NCBI GenBank assembly: GCA_011525875.1 | Contig: WYBN01000012.1 | Span: forward strand, 434,001-498,000 | Reading direction: 5' to 3' | Source: Melioribacteraceae bacterium | Lineage (GTDB): Bacteria; Bacteroidota; Ignavibacteria; Ignavibacteriales; Melioribacteraceae | Length of the DNA stretch: 64,000 bases | Shown: positions 37,143 through 45,132 of the stretch, piece by piece | Numbering within the stretch: the stretch's first letter is position 1 | How the letters are laid out: the number at the start of each line of letters is the position of its first letter | Made by a program: the position numbers and the translations under genes | The notes under the pieces: model-generated | The model's database searches: none | What the model was told of the DNA's origin: nothing | The model's input: the letters and a program-made list of their open reading frames with translations, nothing else

Positions 37143-39134
37143 ATGGTCAATGAGATTGTAAGTACAATTGGACAGAAATGCAAAAGATGCTATTCATGTG
37201 TTCGTGAATGTCCAGCAATTGCAATCCGTGTGGAAAACGGTCAAGCTGTCGTAATTCAAGAAAGATGCATCAGCTGTGGTCACTGTGTTAAAGTATGTTC
37301 ACAAAATGCCAAGCAAATTTATTGTGATACAGAAAGGTTACTCAAAGAAATTATACCTAACTATGAAACATATGCCATTGTTGCGCCATCGTTTGCCGCT
37401 TCGTTTGGTGAATATTATAAAAAACTCCCAGCTGCGTTGCGCAGAATGGGATTTTCAAAAATTATAGAGACTGCTTTTGGAGCCGATTTGATAAGTTCGA
37501 GCTATGAAAAAATAATAGATCAAATTGATAAAGAAGTTATCATAAGCTCACCCTGCCCTGCAATCTATAATTATATAGAAAAATATTTTACCGAATTAGT
37601 TCCTAACCTCGCAAAAGTTGTTTCTCCGATGATAGCATTAGGTAAATACCTAAAGGATAATTACGGCAATAATATTAAAATTGTTTTCATTGGACCGTGC
37701 GTCGCAAAAAAAAGTGAATATACGGATAATGACGTAGCTGGGAATGTTGATGCGGTTTTGACCTTTACAGAATTGAAAGATGTTTTTGAATCATTAAACA
37801 TTTGTCTTGCAGAATTAGAAAATTCAACATTTGATCCGCCATATTCTTTTATGGGCAAATCCTACCCGCTGCCGGGCGGCTTGCTTAAAACCGCCCAAAT
37901 ATCAAGCGACGTACTCGATAAAAAAATTATTGTTGTAGAAGGTAAAGATAAAGTTCAGGAGATAATAGAAGACATATCTTCTGGAAAAATTAAATCGAAA
38001 TTTATTGATATCCTTTTTTGTGAAGGATGCATCAGCGGTCCGGCTATAGACACTGGTTTAAACTACTATTCGAGAAGGGAAAAAATCATAAACTATATAG
38101 ATGAGAGCATTCATCAATGCGATAAAAATGTGTGGAAGAGCGAACTATTTAACAGCCGTGGGATGAATTTCAGCAGACAATTTACCGCTAAATCGCAAAG
38201 ACGACCGATGCCTACAGACGAAAAAATAAAAGAAATTTTAGCACGAACAAAAAAGTATGATGTATCCGATGAACTAAACTGCGGCGCTTGCGGTTACAAA
38301 ACTTGCAGAGAATACGCTGTTGCAATAGGGAAAGGTTTAGCAGAAGAAGAAATGTGCCTGCCCTTCCTTATTGAAGAACTGGAAGATGCTTATAGAGAAC
38401 TGAAGCTAACACAGGAACAGTTACACAGCGCAGAGAAACTTGCTTCGATAGGGCAGCTTGCCGCTGGCATCGCTCATGAAATAAACAATCCTCTCGGAAC
38501 CATACTGCTTTACAGTTCGATGCTGAAAAAGGGAATTGAAAAATGCAAAAGCGCTAAATCTATTTCCGATGACCTTTCTCTTATTATCTCCGAAACTAAT
38601 AGATGCCGTGATATTGTTTCAAACCTTCTTAACTTTGCAAGGCAGGGCAAACTAAAAATAACGCTTTTCCAATTACAGAATATCATAAATGAAATATTGA
38701 GACCGATAAAACATAATCCAAATAATAAAATTTTAGTAAATACTATTGATGAAATAAATGGATTGATGATTGAAGGGGATGCCGATCAATTGAAGCAAGT
38801 ATTGATAAACATCATTTCAAACTCTTGCGAAGCGATGGAAGAAACAAACAAAAAATATTTAACGATCAAAACTGTAAAAAACGGGAACAATGTAGTTATT
38901 GAAATATCCGATACCGGCTGCGGCATACCGGCTGAAAATATTTCAAAATTGTTTACTCCTTTTTTTACTACAAAAAAAATCGGGAAGGGAACGGGACTCG
39001 GTCTTGCAATTTCATATGGCATTATTAAAATGCACAGGGGTGATATCAGAATAGAAAGCCAAAAGGAAGAAGGTTCAAAAGTAATTATCACAATTCCCGT
39101 GAAGAATAAATCGATGCAGGCTATAATGAATTAA
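37143..39134 (+). CDS. Histidine kinase with [FeFe]-hydrogenase-like sensory domain
   Basis: A 663-residue soluble protein. Two ferredoxin clusters (C13-C23, C42-C52) lead a hydrogenase-like H domain at about 75-310, a four-cysteine Fe-S motif (C380, C383, C388, C405), then HisKA with H445 in AHEINNP and an HATPase with DTGCGIP and GTGLGL. The H-cluster ligands are kept (C138, C186, C293, C296), but the proton-relay cysteine is proline (SSPCPA) and loop 3 is CEGC in place of CPGGC. This is the pattern of sensory [FeFe] hydrogenases linked to kinases (group C type). I infer an H2 or redox sensor. It sits between the two HydABC modules. Confidence 0.92.
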   Translation: MVNEIVSTIGQKCKRCYSCVRECPAIAIRVENGQAVVIQERCISCGHCVKVCSQNAKQIYCDTERLLKEIIPNYETYAIVAPSFAASFGEYYKKLPAALRRMGFSKIIETAFGADLISSSYEKIIDQIDKEVIISSPCPAIYNYIEKYFTELVPNLAKVVSPMIALGKYLKDNYGNNIKIVFIGPCVAKKSEYTDNDVAGNVDAVLTFTELKDVFESLNICLAELENSTFDPPYSFMGKSYPLPGGLLKTAQISSDVLDKKIIVVEGKDKVQEIIEDISSGKIKSKFIDILFCEGCISGPAIDTGLNYYSRREKIINYIDESIHQCDKNVWKSELFNSRGMNFSRQFTAKSQRRPMPTDEKIKEILARTKKYDVSDELNCGACGYKTCREYAVAIGKGLAEEEMCLPFLIEELEDAYRELKLTQEQLHSAEKLASIGQLAAGIAHEINNPLGTILLYSSMLKKGIEKCKSAKSISDDLSLIISETNRCRDIVSNLLNFARQGKLKITLFQLQNIINEILRPIKHNPNNKILVNTIDEINGLMIEGDADQLKQVLINIISNSCEAMEETNKKYLTIKTVKNGNNVVIEISDTGCGIPAENISKLFTPFFTTKKIGKGTGLGLAISYGIIKMHRGDIRIESQKEEGSKVIITIPVKNKSMQAIMN

Positions 39135-39147
39135 GGAGAATCTTATT

Positions 39148-39546
39148 ATGAAAATATTAAAAAAATACAACAAAATACTTCTGGTTGATGATGATTACGA
39201 TTTGCTCGAGCAGAATAAATTACTCCTTGAATCAATGGGATTTAGCATTGTAACAGCAGAATCTGGAGAGGAAGGGCTTAAAGTATTTAAAGAAGAAAAA
39301 CCGGATGCGGCAATAGTTGATTTAATAATGGAAAATGCCGACTCTGGATTTATATTATGCCATCGTATAAAACGCACAGAGCAAGGGAAAAAAATTCCGG
39401 TATATATTTTAACTTCAGCAGCCTATGAAACTGGTTATAAATTCAGCGCTTCTACAAAAGAAGAAAAAGAATGGATTAAGTGCGACGGTATATTGAATAA
39501 ACCCGTTTCTGTTGAGGAATTGATCTCAAAATTGGAGAGTTTTTGA
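39148..39546 (+). CDS. Stand-alone response regulator receiver
   Basis: A 132-residue REC domain with nothing attached. The acidic pocket is DDD at positions 14-16, the phospho-acceptor is D58 (IVDLIME), T/S is in LTSA, and the switch lysine is in LNKPVS. It begins 13 bp after the hydrogenase-like kinase, its likely partner. There is no DNA-binding or enzymatic output domain, so it must relay or act by protein contact. Confidence 0.92.
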   Translation: MKILKKYNKILLVDDDYDLLEQNKLLLESMGFSIVTAESGEEGLKVFKEEKPDAAIVDLIMENADSGFILCHRIKRTEQGKKIPVYILTSAAYETGYKFSASTKEEKEWIKCDGILNKPVSVEELISKLESF

Positions 39547-39549
39547 TCA

Positions 39550-41028
39550 ATGAATAACAATAACCCACATATTATTATCATCGATGATGAAAAAGGGTTG
39601 CGTGAAGGTACAAAACGTCTGCTCGAAGAAGAGAACTACACTGTGGATACTGCCGAGAACGGACTTAAGGGAATTGAGCTTATAAAAAAAAATGATTATG
39701 ATTTAGCCATAATTGATTTACGCATGCCGGATATTGAAGGTACTGATGTATTGAAAGAACTAAAGCTATATAGACCGAACACCGTAAGTTTTATAGCTAC
39801 AGCTTATGCTAGTTTTGAGACTGCCGTTGAATCAACAAGGTTAGGCGCTTACAGCTATATACCTAAGCCTTTCTCTCCGGATGAACTTCTGCATCAGCTT
39901 AAGCAAGGGTATAAGCAGCGTTTGCTGCTCCTTGAAGCAGAAAGATTAAAAATTGAAAGGGAGAAAAACCTTCTTGAGATTGCTCACGAGAAAAGCAGGC
40001 TTAAAACCATTATCGAAGCGATAAGCAGCGGAGTTTTGCTTATTAATAAAGAAGGAGAGGTGGTTTATTATAATAACGCCACTCTCCATAAATTGAATAT
40101 TGACCGGCTCAATATCGGGGAAAGGATAAGAGGCAAACTGCCTGATAAAATCGCTGCAATCCTTGATTCTTTTCTGGTATCGGACGAATATCACGATAAA
40201 TCGGTTACGGCACAAATCGAAATTATTCCCCAAAACCGTTTAGTAATTGACGCAACTTTTTCTCCCGTACCTCACCCCGACGGAAGTTTTGCCGGAGTAG
40301 TAATTGTATTAAAAAATATCACCGGGTTCAAACAGGTTGAACATATCAAGAATGAGTTTATATCTATGGTTGCGCACGAACTTAAAACTCCAATCGCAGC
40401 AGTGCTTGGTTATATCAAAATCATTCTTGATGATACAATACCAGTGACTTATGAACAGCAGCATGATTTTCTTTCGCGTTCGCATATCCGGTTGAAAAGT
40501 TTACTTGATCTTATTAATGACCTTCTGGATATCTCGAGGATGGAATTAAAAACTAAGCAGAGAGAAATCCAAAAAATTGACATAAAGGAAATTCTTGAAT
40601 CTTCCTTAAATCTGCTTGAGATTGAAATTAGCAAGAAGCGGCTGGAAATAACTACGGATATTGATTACGATCTTCCTGAGCTGAAAGCCGACTATGCGGA
40701 AATTTCAAGAGTATTGCTTAACCTGTTAAGCAATGCAATCAAATACAATATAGAAAACGGGAAAATATTTATTAAGATTCATCAGAGTCCTAACCACCTG
40801 ATAATAAAAGTTGAGGACACCGGCATTGGGATTAAAACCGATGATAAAGAAAAAATATTCTCTGAATTTTTTAGAGCTAAAAATAAATTTACAAGAAGTA
40901 TAAGCGGCACCGGGCTCGGTTTGACGATTGTAAAACGAATTGTAGAATCATATCACGGCAAGATTGATGTTGAGAGCGAATATGAAAAAGGAACGGCTTT
41001 TACTATTCATTTACCAATAAATAAATAA
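39550..41028 (+). CDS. REC-PAS-histidine kinase
   Basis: A 492-residue soluble protein. REC at 1-120 has phospho-acceptor D56 (IIDLRMP). A coiled linker and a PAS-like domain (about 150-265) follow, then HisKA with H276 (VAHELKTP) and a full HATPase (EDTGIGI, GTGLGL). There are no membrane segments. A receiver before the kinase suggests it takes phosphate from another kinase or is gated by it. It begins 3 bp after the first stand-alone receiver and 22 bp before the next, making a phosphorelay among these four proteins plausible. Confidence 0.93.
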   Translation: MNNNNPHIIIIDDEKGLREGTKRLLEEENYTVDTAENGLKGIELIKKNDYDLAIIDLRMPDIEGTDVLKELKLYRPNTVSFIATAYASFETAVESTRLGAYSYIPKPFSPDELLHQLKQGYKQRLLLLEAERLKIEREKNLLEIAHEKSRLKTIIEAISSGVLLINKEGEVVYYNNATLHKLNIDRLNIGERIRGKLPDKIAAILDSFLVSDEYHDKSVTAQIEIIPQNRLVIDATFSPVPHPDGSFAGVVIVLKNITGFKQVEHIKNEFISMVAHELKTPIAAVLGYIKIILDDTIPVTYEQQHDFLSRSHIRLKSLLDLINDLLDISRMELKTKQREIQKIDIKEILESSLNLLEIEISKKRLEITTDIDYDLPELKADYAEISRVLLNLLSNAIKYNIENGKIFIKIHQSPNHLIIKVEDTGIGIKTDDKEKIFSEFFRAKNKFTRSISGTGLGLTIVKRIVESYHGKIDVESEYEKGTAFTIHLPINK

Positions 41029-41050
41029 TCACTAATTGAAGGAGAAAAAA

Positions 41051-41437
41051 ATGGCTCTAATAGTAATCATTGATGATGATCCCGATATCATTGAAGTGAG
41101 CACATTAGTATTAAAATCTAAGGGATATGACATTGCCACGGCTAATAATCCTGAAGACGGCTTTGAAATCGTTAATAAGCTGAAACCGCAGCTGATAATT
41201 CTTGACGTTATGATGGATGAACCGGACGATGGCTTTTTCCTTGCTCAAAAATTTAGAAGAAATAAAATCGACATACCGATTTTGATGTACACTTCCGTTT
41301 CTAAAGCCATCGGGTTTGAATATGGAGCTGGGGAGATGGTACCAGTTGATGATTTTGTTGAAAAGCCAATTTCGCCCGAACAACTTGTCGAGAAAGTAGA
41401 AAATCTTTTAAAGAAAGAAAAAAAGAGGAGTAAATAA
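41051..41437 (+). CDS. Stand-alone response regulator receiver, second copy
   Basis: A 128-residue REC-only protein with DDD at 8-10, the acceptor D52 (ILDVMMD), TS in YTSVS and the lysine in VEKPIS. The ATG at 41051 has GGAG upstream; an earlier TTG at 41036 overlaps that site, so I rejected it. The stop is one base from the hydC2 ATG. Like the other receiver it has no output domain. Confidence 0.92.
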   Translation: MALIVIIDDDPDIIEVSTLVLKSKGYDIATANNPEDGFEIVNKLKPQLIILDVMMDEPDDGFFLAQKFRRNKIDIPILMYTSVSKAIGFEYGAGEMVPVDDFVEKPISPEQLVEKVENLLKKEKKRSK

Positions 41438-41438
41438 T

Positions 41439-41912
41439 ATGCTTGTTGTCGAGAAAAATTCACTTACTGATGAGATAGAAGTTCTTGTTGAAAAATATGG
41501 CAAGGAAAGATCTTCATTACTCCCGATTCTACAAGAGATTCAGAGAAATCACAAGTACATTTCGGACTTCGCACAACAGGAAATTGCCCGTTTACTTGAT
41601 ATTCATCCTGTTGAGGTTTACTCGGTAATTACGTTCTATTCATTTCTGAATGCTAAACCTAAGGGAAGGAACATTGTGCGATTATGCCGAACAATTACAT
41701 GCGATCTTTTGGGAAAAGAAAATGTAGTGGCTGCAATTGAGAGGGAATTGGGTATTAAATTCGGGGAAACTACAAAGGATAACCGCATCACGTTAGAATA
41801 TGCGAACTGTCTTGGTATGTGCGATCAAGGTCCGGCTCTGCTGGTCAATGATAAGGTATATACTGAGTTAACACCTGAAAAAGCTGTTCAAATCTTAAAC
41901 AGTGTGAGGTAG
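41439..41912 (+). CDS. hydC: [FeFe]-hydrogenase HydC subunit, module 2 (NuoE-like)
   Basis: A 157-residue NuoE-like [2Fe-2S] protein with all four ligands (C83, C88, C124, C128; CRTITC and CLGMC). It differs clearly from the first copy (for example CDLLGKEN in place of CHVKNSAN), so it is not a recent duplication. A strong GAGGAG ribosome site precedes its ATG, one base after the receiver gene. It is followed one base later by hydB2. Confidence 0.93.
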   Translation: MLVVEKNSLTDEIEVLVEKYGKERSSLLPILQEIQRNHKYISDFAQQEIARLLDIHPVEVYSVITFYSFLNAKPKGRNIVRLCRTITCDLLGKENVVAAIERELGIKFGETTKDNRITLEYANCLGMCDQGPALLVNDKVYTELTPEKAVQILNSVR

Positions 41913-41913
41913 C

Positions 41914-43125
41914 ATGACTATGAAAAATAAAACTAATCAAAGCAACGGTAAAGTGCTCTTCTCTCAATATAATAGAGGGGATGCGATTAAAAAATTGAGC
42001 GGTCTTTCAAGAGAAGATGTCTTATATGAGCTAAAGGTCTCTAAATTAAAAGGAAGAGGTGGTGCAGGATTTCCGACTTCGACAAAATGGATGCTGACAG
42101 CTGCGGCAGTCAGCCAAGAAAAATATCTAATTTGCAACGCAGATGAAGGCGAACCTGGAACATTTAAAGACCGCGTTTTACTCCTAGAACACTCAGAACT
42201 TGTATTTGACGGAATGGTCGTGGGAGCTTATACTATTGGGGCAAAAAAAGGCTTTGTCTATCTGCGAGGCGAATATGAATATATGCTCTCTTCACTTGAA
42301 GATTTTCTTGAGACAATGCGTAATGATAATCTCCTTGGTGAATCAATATGCGGAATTAAAGGATTTGACTTCGATATCGAAATTAGACTTGGTTCGGGAG
42401 CTTATGTTTGCGGCGAAGAAACTGCTTTGATCGAATCACTCGAGGGACACAGAGGCGAAGCGCGTAATCGACCGCCATTTCCCGTTAGTAAAGGTTATAA
42501 AGGAAAACCGACGACAGTTAATAACGTTGAAACATTTGCCTCGGTTGTTCATATTGTTATGAAAGGAGGAGAATGGTTTCAAAAACATGGTACCGATAAG
42601 TCTACTGGCTCAAAATTGTTTTCAGTTTCAGGCGACTGCGAACGGCCTGGAGTTTATGAACTGCCTTGGGGAACAAAAATTTCTGAATTGCTTGAGATTA
42701 TAGGAGCCAAAAACACGAAAGCCGTTCAGGTAGGTGGAGCTTCGGGAATATGCGTTAACAAATCACAGTTCGAACGAACTTTGGCATATGAAGACTGCTC
42801 TACAGGAGGTTCAATCATGGTATTCAACGAAACGAGAAATATGCTTCATGTGTTGAAAAACTTTATGGAATTTTTTGTGGAAGAAAGCTGCGGTCAATGT
42901 ACACCGTGCCGGATTGGAAATACAAAACTTCTTGAGGGAGTTGAAATGCTTGAAAGCGATGAATACACATTTGCTTACATCAATAAATTAAAAGAACTTG
43001 GCAAGACAATGCAGATTGCATCAAAATGCGGACTGGGTCAATCCAGTCCTAACTCGTTTTTGTCAATATTAGAAAATTTCAAAGATGAAATATTTAATGG
43101 GCGCGGAGGTAAATATGGAAAATAA
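41914..43125 (+). CDS. hydB: [FeFe]-hydrogenase HydB subunit, module 2 (NuoF-like, minimal)
   Basis: A 403-residue NuoF-type NADH/FMN subunit. It has GRGGAGFPTSTKW near 48-60, NADEGEPGTFKDR, GEETALIESLEG and the [4Fe-4S] site ESCGQCTPC with a later KCGLGQ. It lacks the N-terminal thioredoxin domain and the C-terminal pair of ferredoxin clusters seen in HydB1. It is therefore closer to plain NuoF in layout, which raises the question of whether this module can bifurcate. The end overlaps the hydA2 start by 11 bp. Confidence 0.93.
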   Translation: MTMKNKTNQSNGKVLFSQYNRGDAIKKLSGLSREDVLYELKVSKLKGRGGAGFPTSTKWMLTAAAVSQEKYLICNADEGEPGTFKDRVLLLEHSELVFDGMVVGAYTIGAKKGFVYLRGEYEYMLSSLEDFLETMRNDNLLGESICGIKGFDFDIEIRLGSGAYVCGEETALIESLEGHRGEARNRPPFPVSKGYKGKPTTVNNVETFASVVHIVMKGGEWFQKHGTDKSTGSKLFSVSGDCERPGVYELPWGTKISELLEIIGAKNTKAVQVGGASGICVNKSQFERTLAYEDCSTGGSIMVFNETRNMLHVLKNFMEFFVEESCGQCTPCRIGNTKLLEGVEMLESDEYTFAYINKLKELGKTMQIASKCGLGQSSPNSFLSILENFKDEIFNGRGGKYGK

Positions 43126-45034
43126 GAATGGATTAAGAGCACCGGTAAGTCAAAAACCACATGTTGTTCCAAAACCGGAAGATACTTCAACAATCGGTGG
43201 AACAGTTTCGATAGAAATTAATGATGTAAAATACTCTGTGCCTCTTGGTACGACCATACTTGAAGCATGCAGAGAAAATCATATTCACATACCAACATTA
43301 TGTCATCACGACGACCTTTGCATTGCCGGGGTCTGCCGACTATGTGTTGTGGAAGTGACGGGTATGAGAACACTCCAGGCTTCATGCGCTTACCCCATAA
43401 CCGCACCAATAAAAATTAAAACTTCAACTCCTATGGTTCGTAAAGCCCGCAGACACATTATTGATTTGATGTTAAGCGAACATCATGGAGAATGTTATTC
43501 GTGTGTAAGAAATAATAATTGCGAGCTTCAGGCGCTCGCTAAAGAATATGGCGTTGATTGTTATAATTTTGGGCATGTGAAAGAATCCCAGTATGAGATT
43601 GACGATTCTTCTTACTCTGTAGTAAGGGATATGGATAAGTGCGTATTATGCAAAAGATGTGTAAGAACTTGTATTGATCTTCAGGAAGTAGGCGTTCTGG
43701 AAGCGATTAACCGAGGCGGTGAAACAATGATCAGTACATTTATGGATAAACAGCTGGCAGATGTAATATGCATTAATTGCGGGCAGTGTATAAACAGATG
43801 CCCTACCGGTGCGCTTCATGAAAAGGACACTTCGGACGATATCTGGAAAGCAATTGATGACCATGCAAAACATGTCGTCATACAGACCGCTCCTTCTCCG
43901 CGTGCAGCGATTGGCGAAGAGTTCGGGTTGGGCGCGGGACACTCAATGACCTATGAGCTGAATACTGCTTTAAAGCGTATAGGTTTTGATGCTGTATTCG
44001 ATACAAACTTTACTGCTGATTTGACAATAATTGAAGAAGGTACTGAATTAATAATCCGTTTATATAAAGCGCTGATAGAGAAAGATAAAGAGGTTGCACT
44101 CCCACAATTCACTTCATGTTCGCCGGGTTGGGTTAAATATTTAGAACATTTCTACCCAGAATATATACCTAATCTCAGCTCGGCAAAATCGCCTCAGCAG
44201 ATGTTCGGTGCTTTAATAAAAACTTTTTACGCTGATAAGGTTGGCGTTGATGCCAAAGATATAGTCAGTGTTGCAGTCATGCCCTGTTCAGCAAAAAAAT
44301 TTGAATGTAACCGTCCAGAGATGGAAGATTCAGGTTTTAAGGATGTTGATTATGGATTGACCACCCGCGAGATGGCAAAGATGATTAAAGAAGCCGGAAT
44401 CCATCTGCCGGAAATGCCTAAAACACATTTCGATAGTCCATTTGGAGATGCTTCAGGCGCTGGTTTAATATTTGGCGCCACTGGCGGCGTAATGGAAGCT
44501 GCCATTCGAACTGTTGTAGAGTTCGTAACCGGCAATAAAACTGAAGACATATTCGAGAAGGCAAATATTCTTCCGCTTAGAGGATTTGAAGGTATAAAGT
44601 ACATGGAAATACCCATTGGTAATAATGTCGGGCCTGTTCCTGATCTTATCAAGCATCTTGTTCCCGACTGGAATTGGCTGAAGGGAGCTGTACTAAAGGT
44701 TGCAGTTGCGCACGGCACAGCTAACGCTAAGAAAATCATGGAGGATATTAAGCGAGGTGGGAAATTCAGCGAATGTCATTTCATAGAATTTATGGCTTGT
44801 CCTGGCGGATGTATTGGCGGCGGAGGACAGCCTATACCTACCACTCCAGAAATTAGAAAGAAACGTGCCGAAGCAATTTACGCTGAAGATGAATCTCTCG
44901 AAATAAGAAAATCGCATGATAATCCATCCATCAAGAAAATTTATCAGGAATTTTTGAATGAAGGTCCATGCAGCCATCTTTCTCACAAATTGCTCCACAC
45001 TCACTACAAGAAGAGAGGAAGATATATAGCTTAA
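43115..45034 (+). CDS. hydA: [FeFe]-hydrogenase catalytic subunit HydA, module 2 (TSCSP variant)
   Basis: A 639-residue HydA. The ATG at 43115 has a GGAGG site; an ATG at 43085 lies well inside hydB2 and is less likely. Clusters: [2Fe-2S] C63, C74, C77, C91; His-ligated H123, C127, C130, C136; two ferredoxin sets at 176-186 and 219-229. H domain loops: TSCSPGW (C335, S336), MPCSAKKFE (C391) and MACPGGC (C562/C566) with GGGGQP. The S336 replaces the second cysteine of the usual TSCCP. An extra 30-residue N-terminus precedes the [2Fe-2S] domain. It is the last gene of the unit, before a hairpin. Confidence 0.95.
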   Translation: MENKNGLRAPVSQKPHVVPKPEDTSTIGGTVSIEINDVKYSVPLGTTILEACRENHIHIPTLCHHDDLCIAGVCRLCVVEVTGMRTLQASCAYPITAPIKIKTSTPMVRKARRHIIDLMLSEHHGECYSCVRNNNCELQALAKEYGVDCYNFGHVKESQYEIDDSSYSVVRDMDKCVLCKRCVRTCIDLQEVGVLEAINRGGETMISTFMDKQLADVICINCGQCINRCPTGALHEKDTSDDIWKAIDDHAKHVVIQTAPSPRAAIGEEFGLGAGHSMTYELNTALKRIGFDAVFDTNFTADLTIIEEGTELIIRLYKALIEKDKEVALPQFTSCSPGWVKYLEHFYPEYIPNLSSAKSPQQMFGALIKTFYADKVGVDAKDIVSVAVMPCSAKKFECNRPEMEDSGFKDVDYGLTTREMAKMIKEAGIHLPEMPKTHFDSPFGDASGAGLIFGATGGVMEAAIRTVVEFVTGNKTEDIFEKANILPLRGFEGIKYMEIPIGNNVGPVPDLIKHLVPDWNWLKGAVLKVAVAHGTANAKKIMEDIKRGGKFSECHFIEFMACPGGCIGGGGQPIPTTPEIRKKRAEAIYAEDESLEIRKSHDNPSIKKIYQEFLNEGPCSHLSHKLLHTHYKKRGRYIA

Positions 45035-45050
45035 TTATTATTTTTGATAC

Positions 45051-45097
45051 TGCCGGCATTATAAATTAATGCCGGCATTTATACTTTAATTTTTTTT
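45051..45097 (+). terminator. Intrinsic terminator after the hydrogenase operon
   Basis: A perfect 11-bp stem (45051-45061 with 45067-45077, core TGCCGGCATTA) with a 5-base TAAAT loop, followed by a T-rich run ending in eight Ts. It lies 17 bp after hydA2. The GC-rich stem plus T tract is typical of a Rho-independent terminator and separates the ten-gene unit from the following membrane kinase. Confidence 0.85.
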
Positions 45098-45132
45098 GCA
45101 TAAGTTATAATTGAATTATAAAAAAAGTTCTA

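Noticed and set aside
37143-39134. Reading the hydrogenase-domain kinase as a catalytic hydrogenase
   Set aside because: Proton-relay cysteine is proline and loop 3 is shortened, and a full kinase is fused, so a sensory role is more likely.
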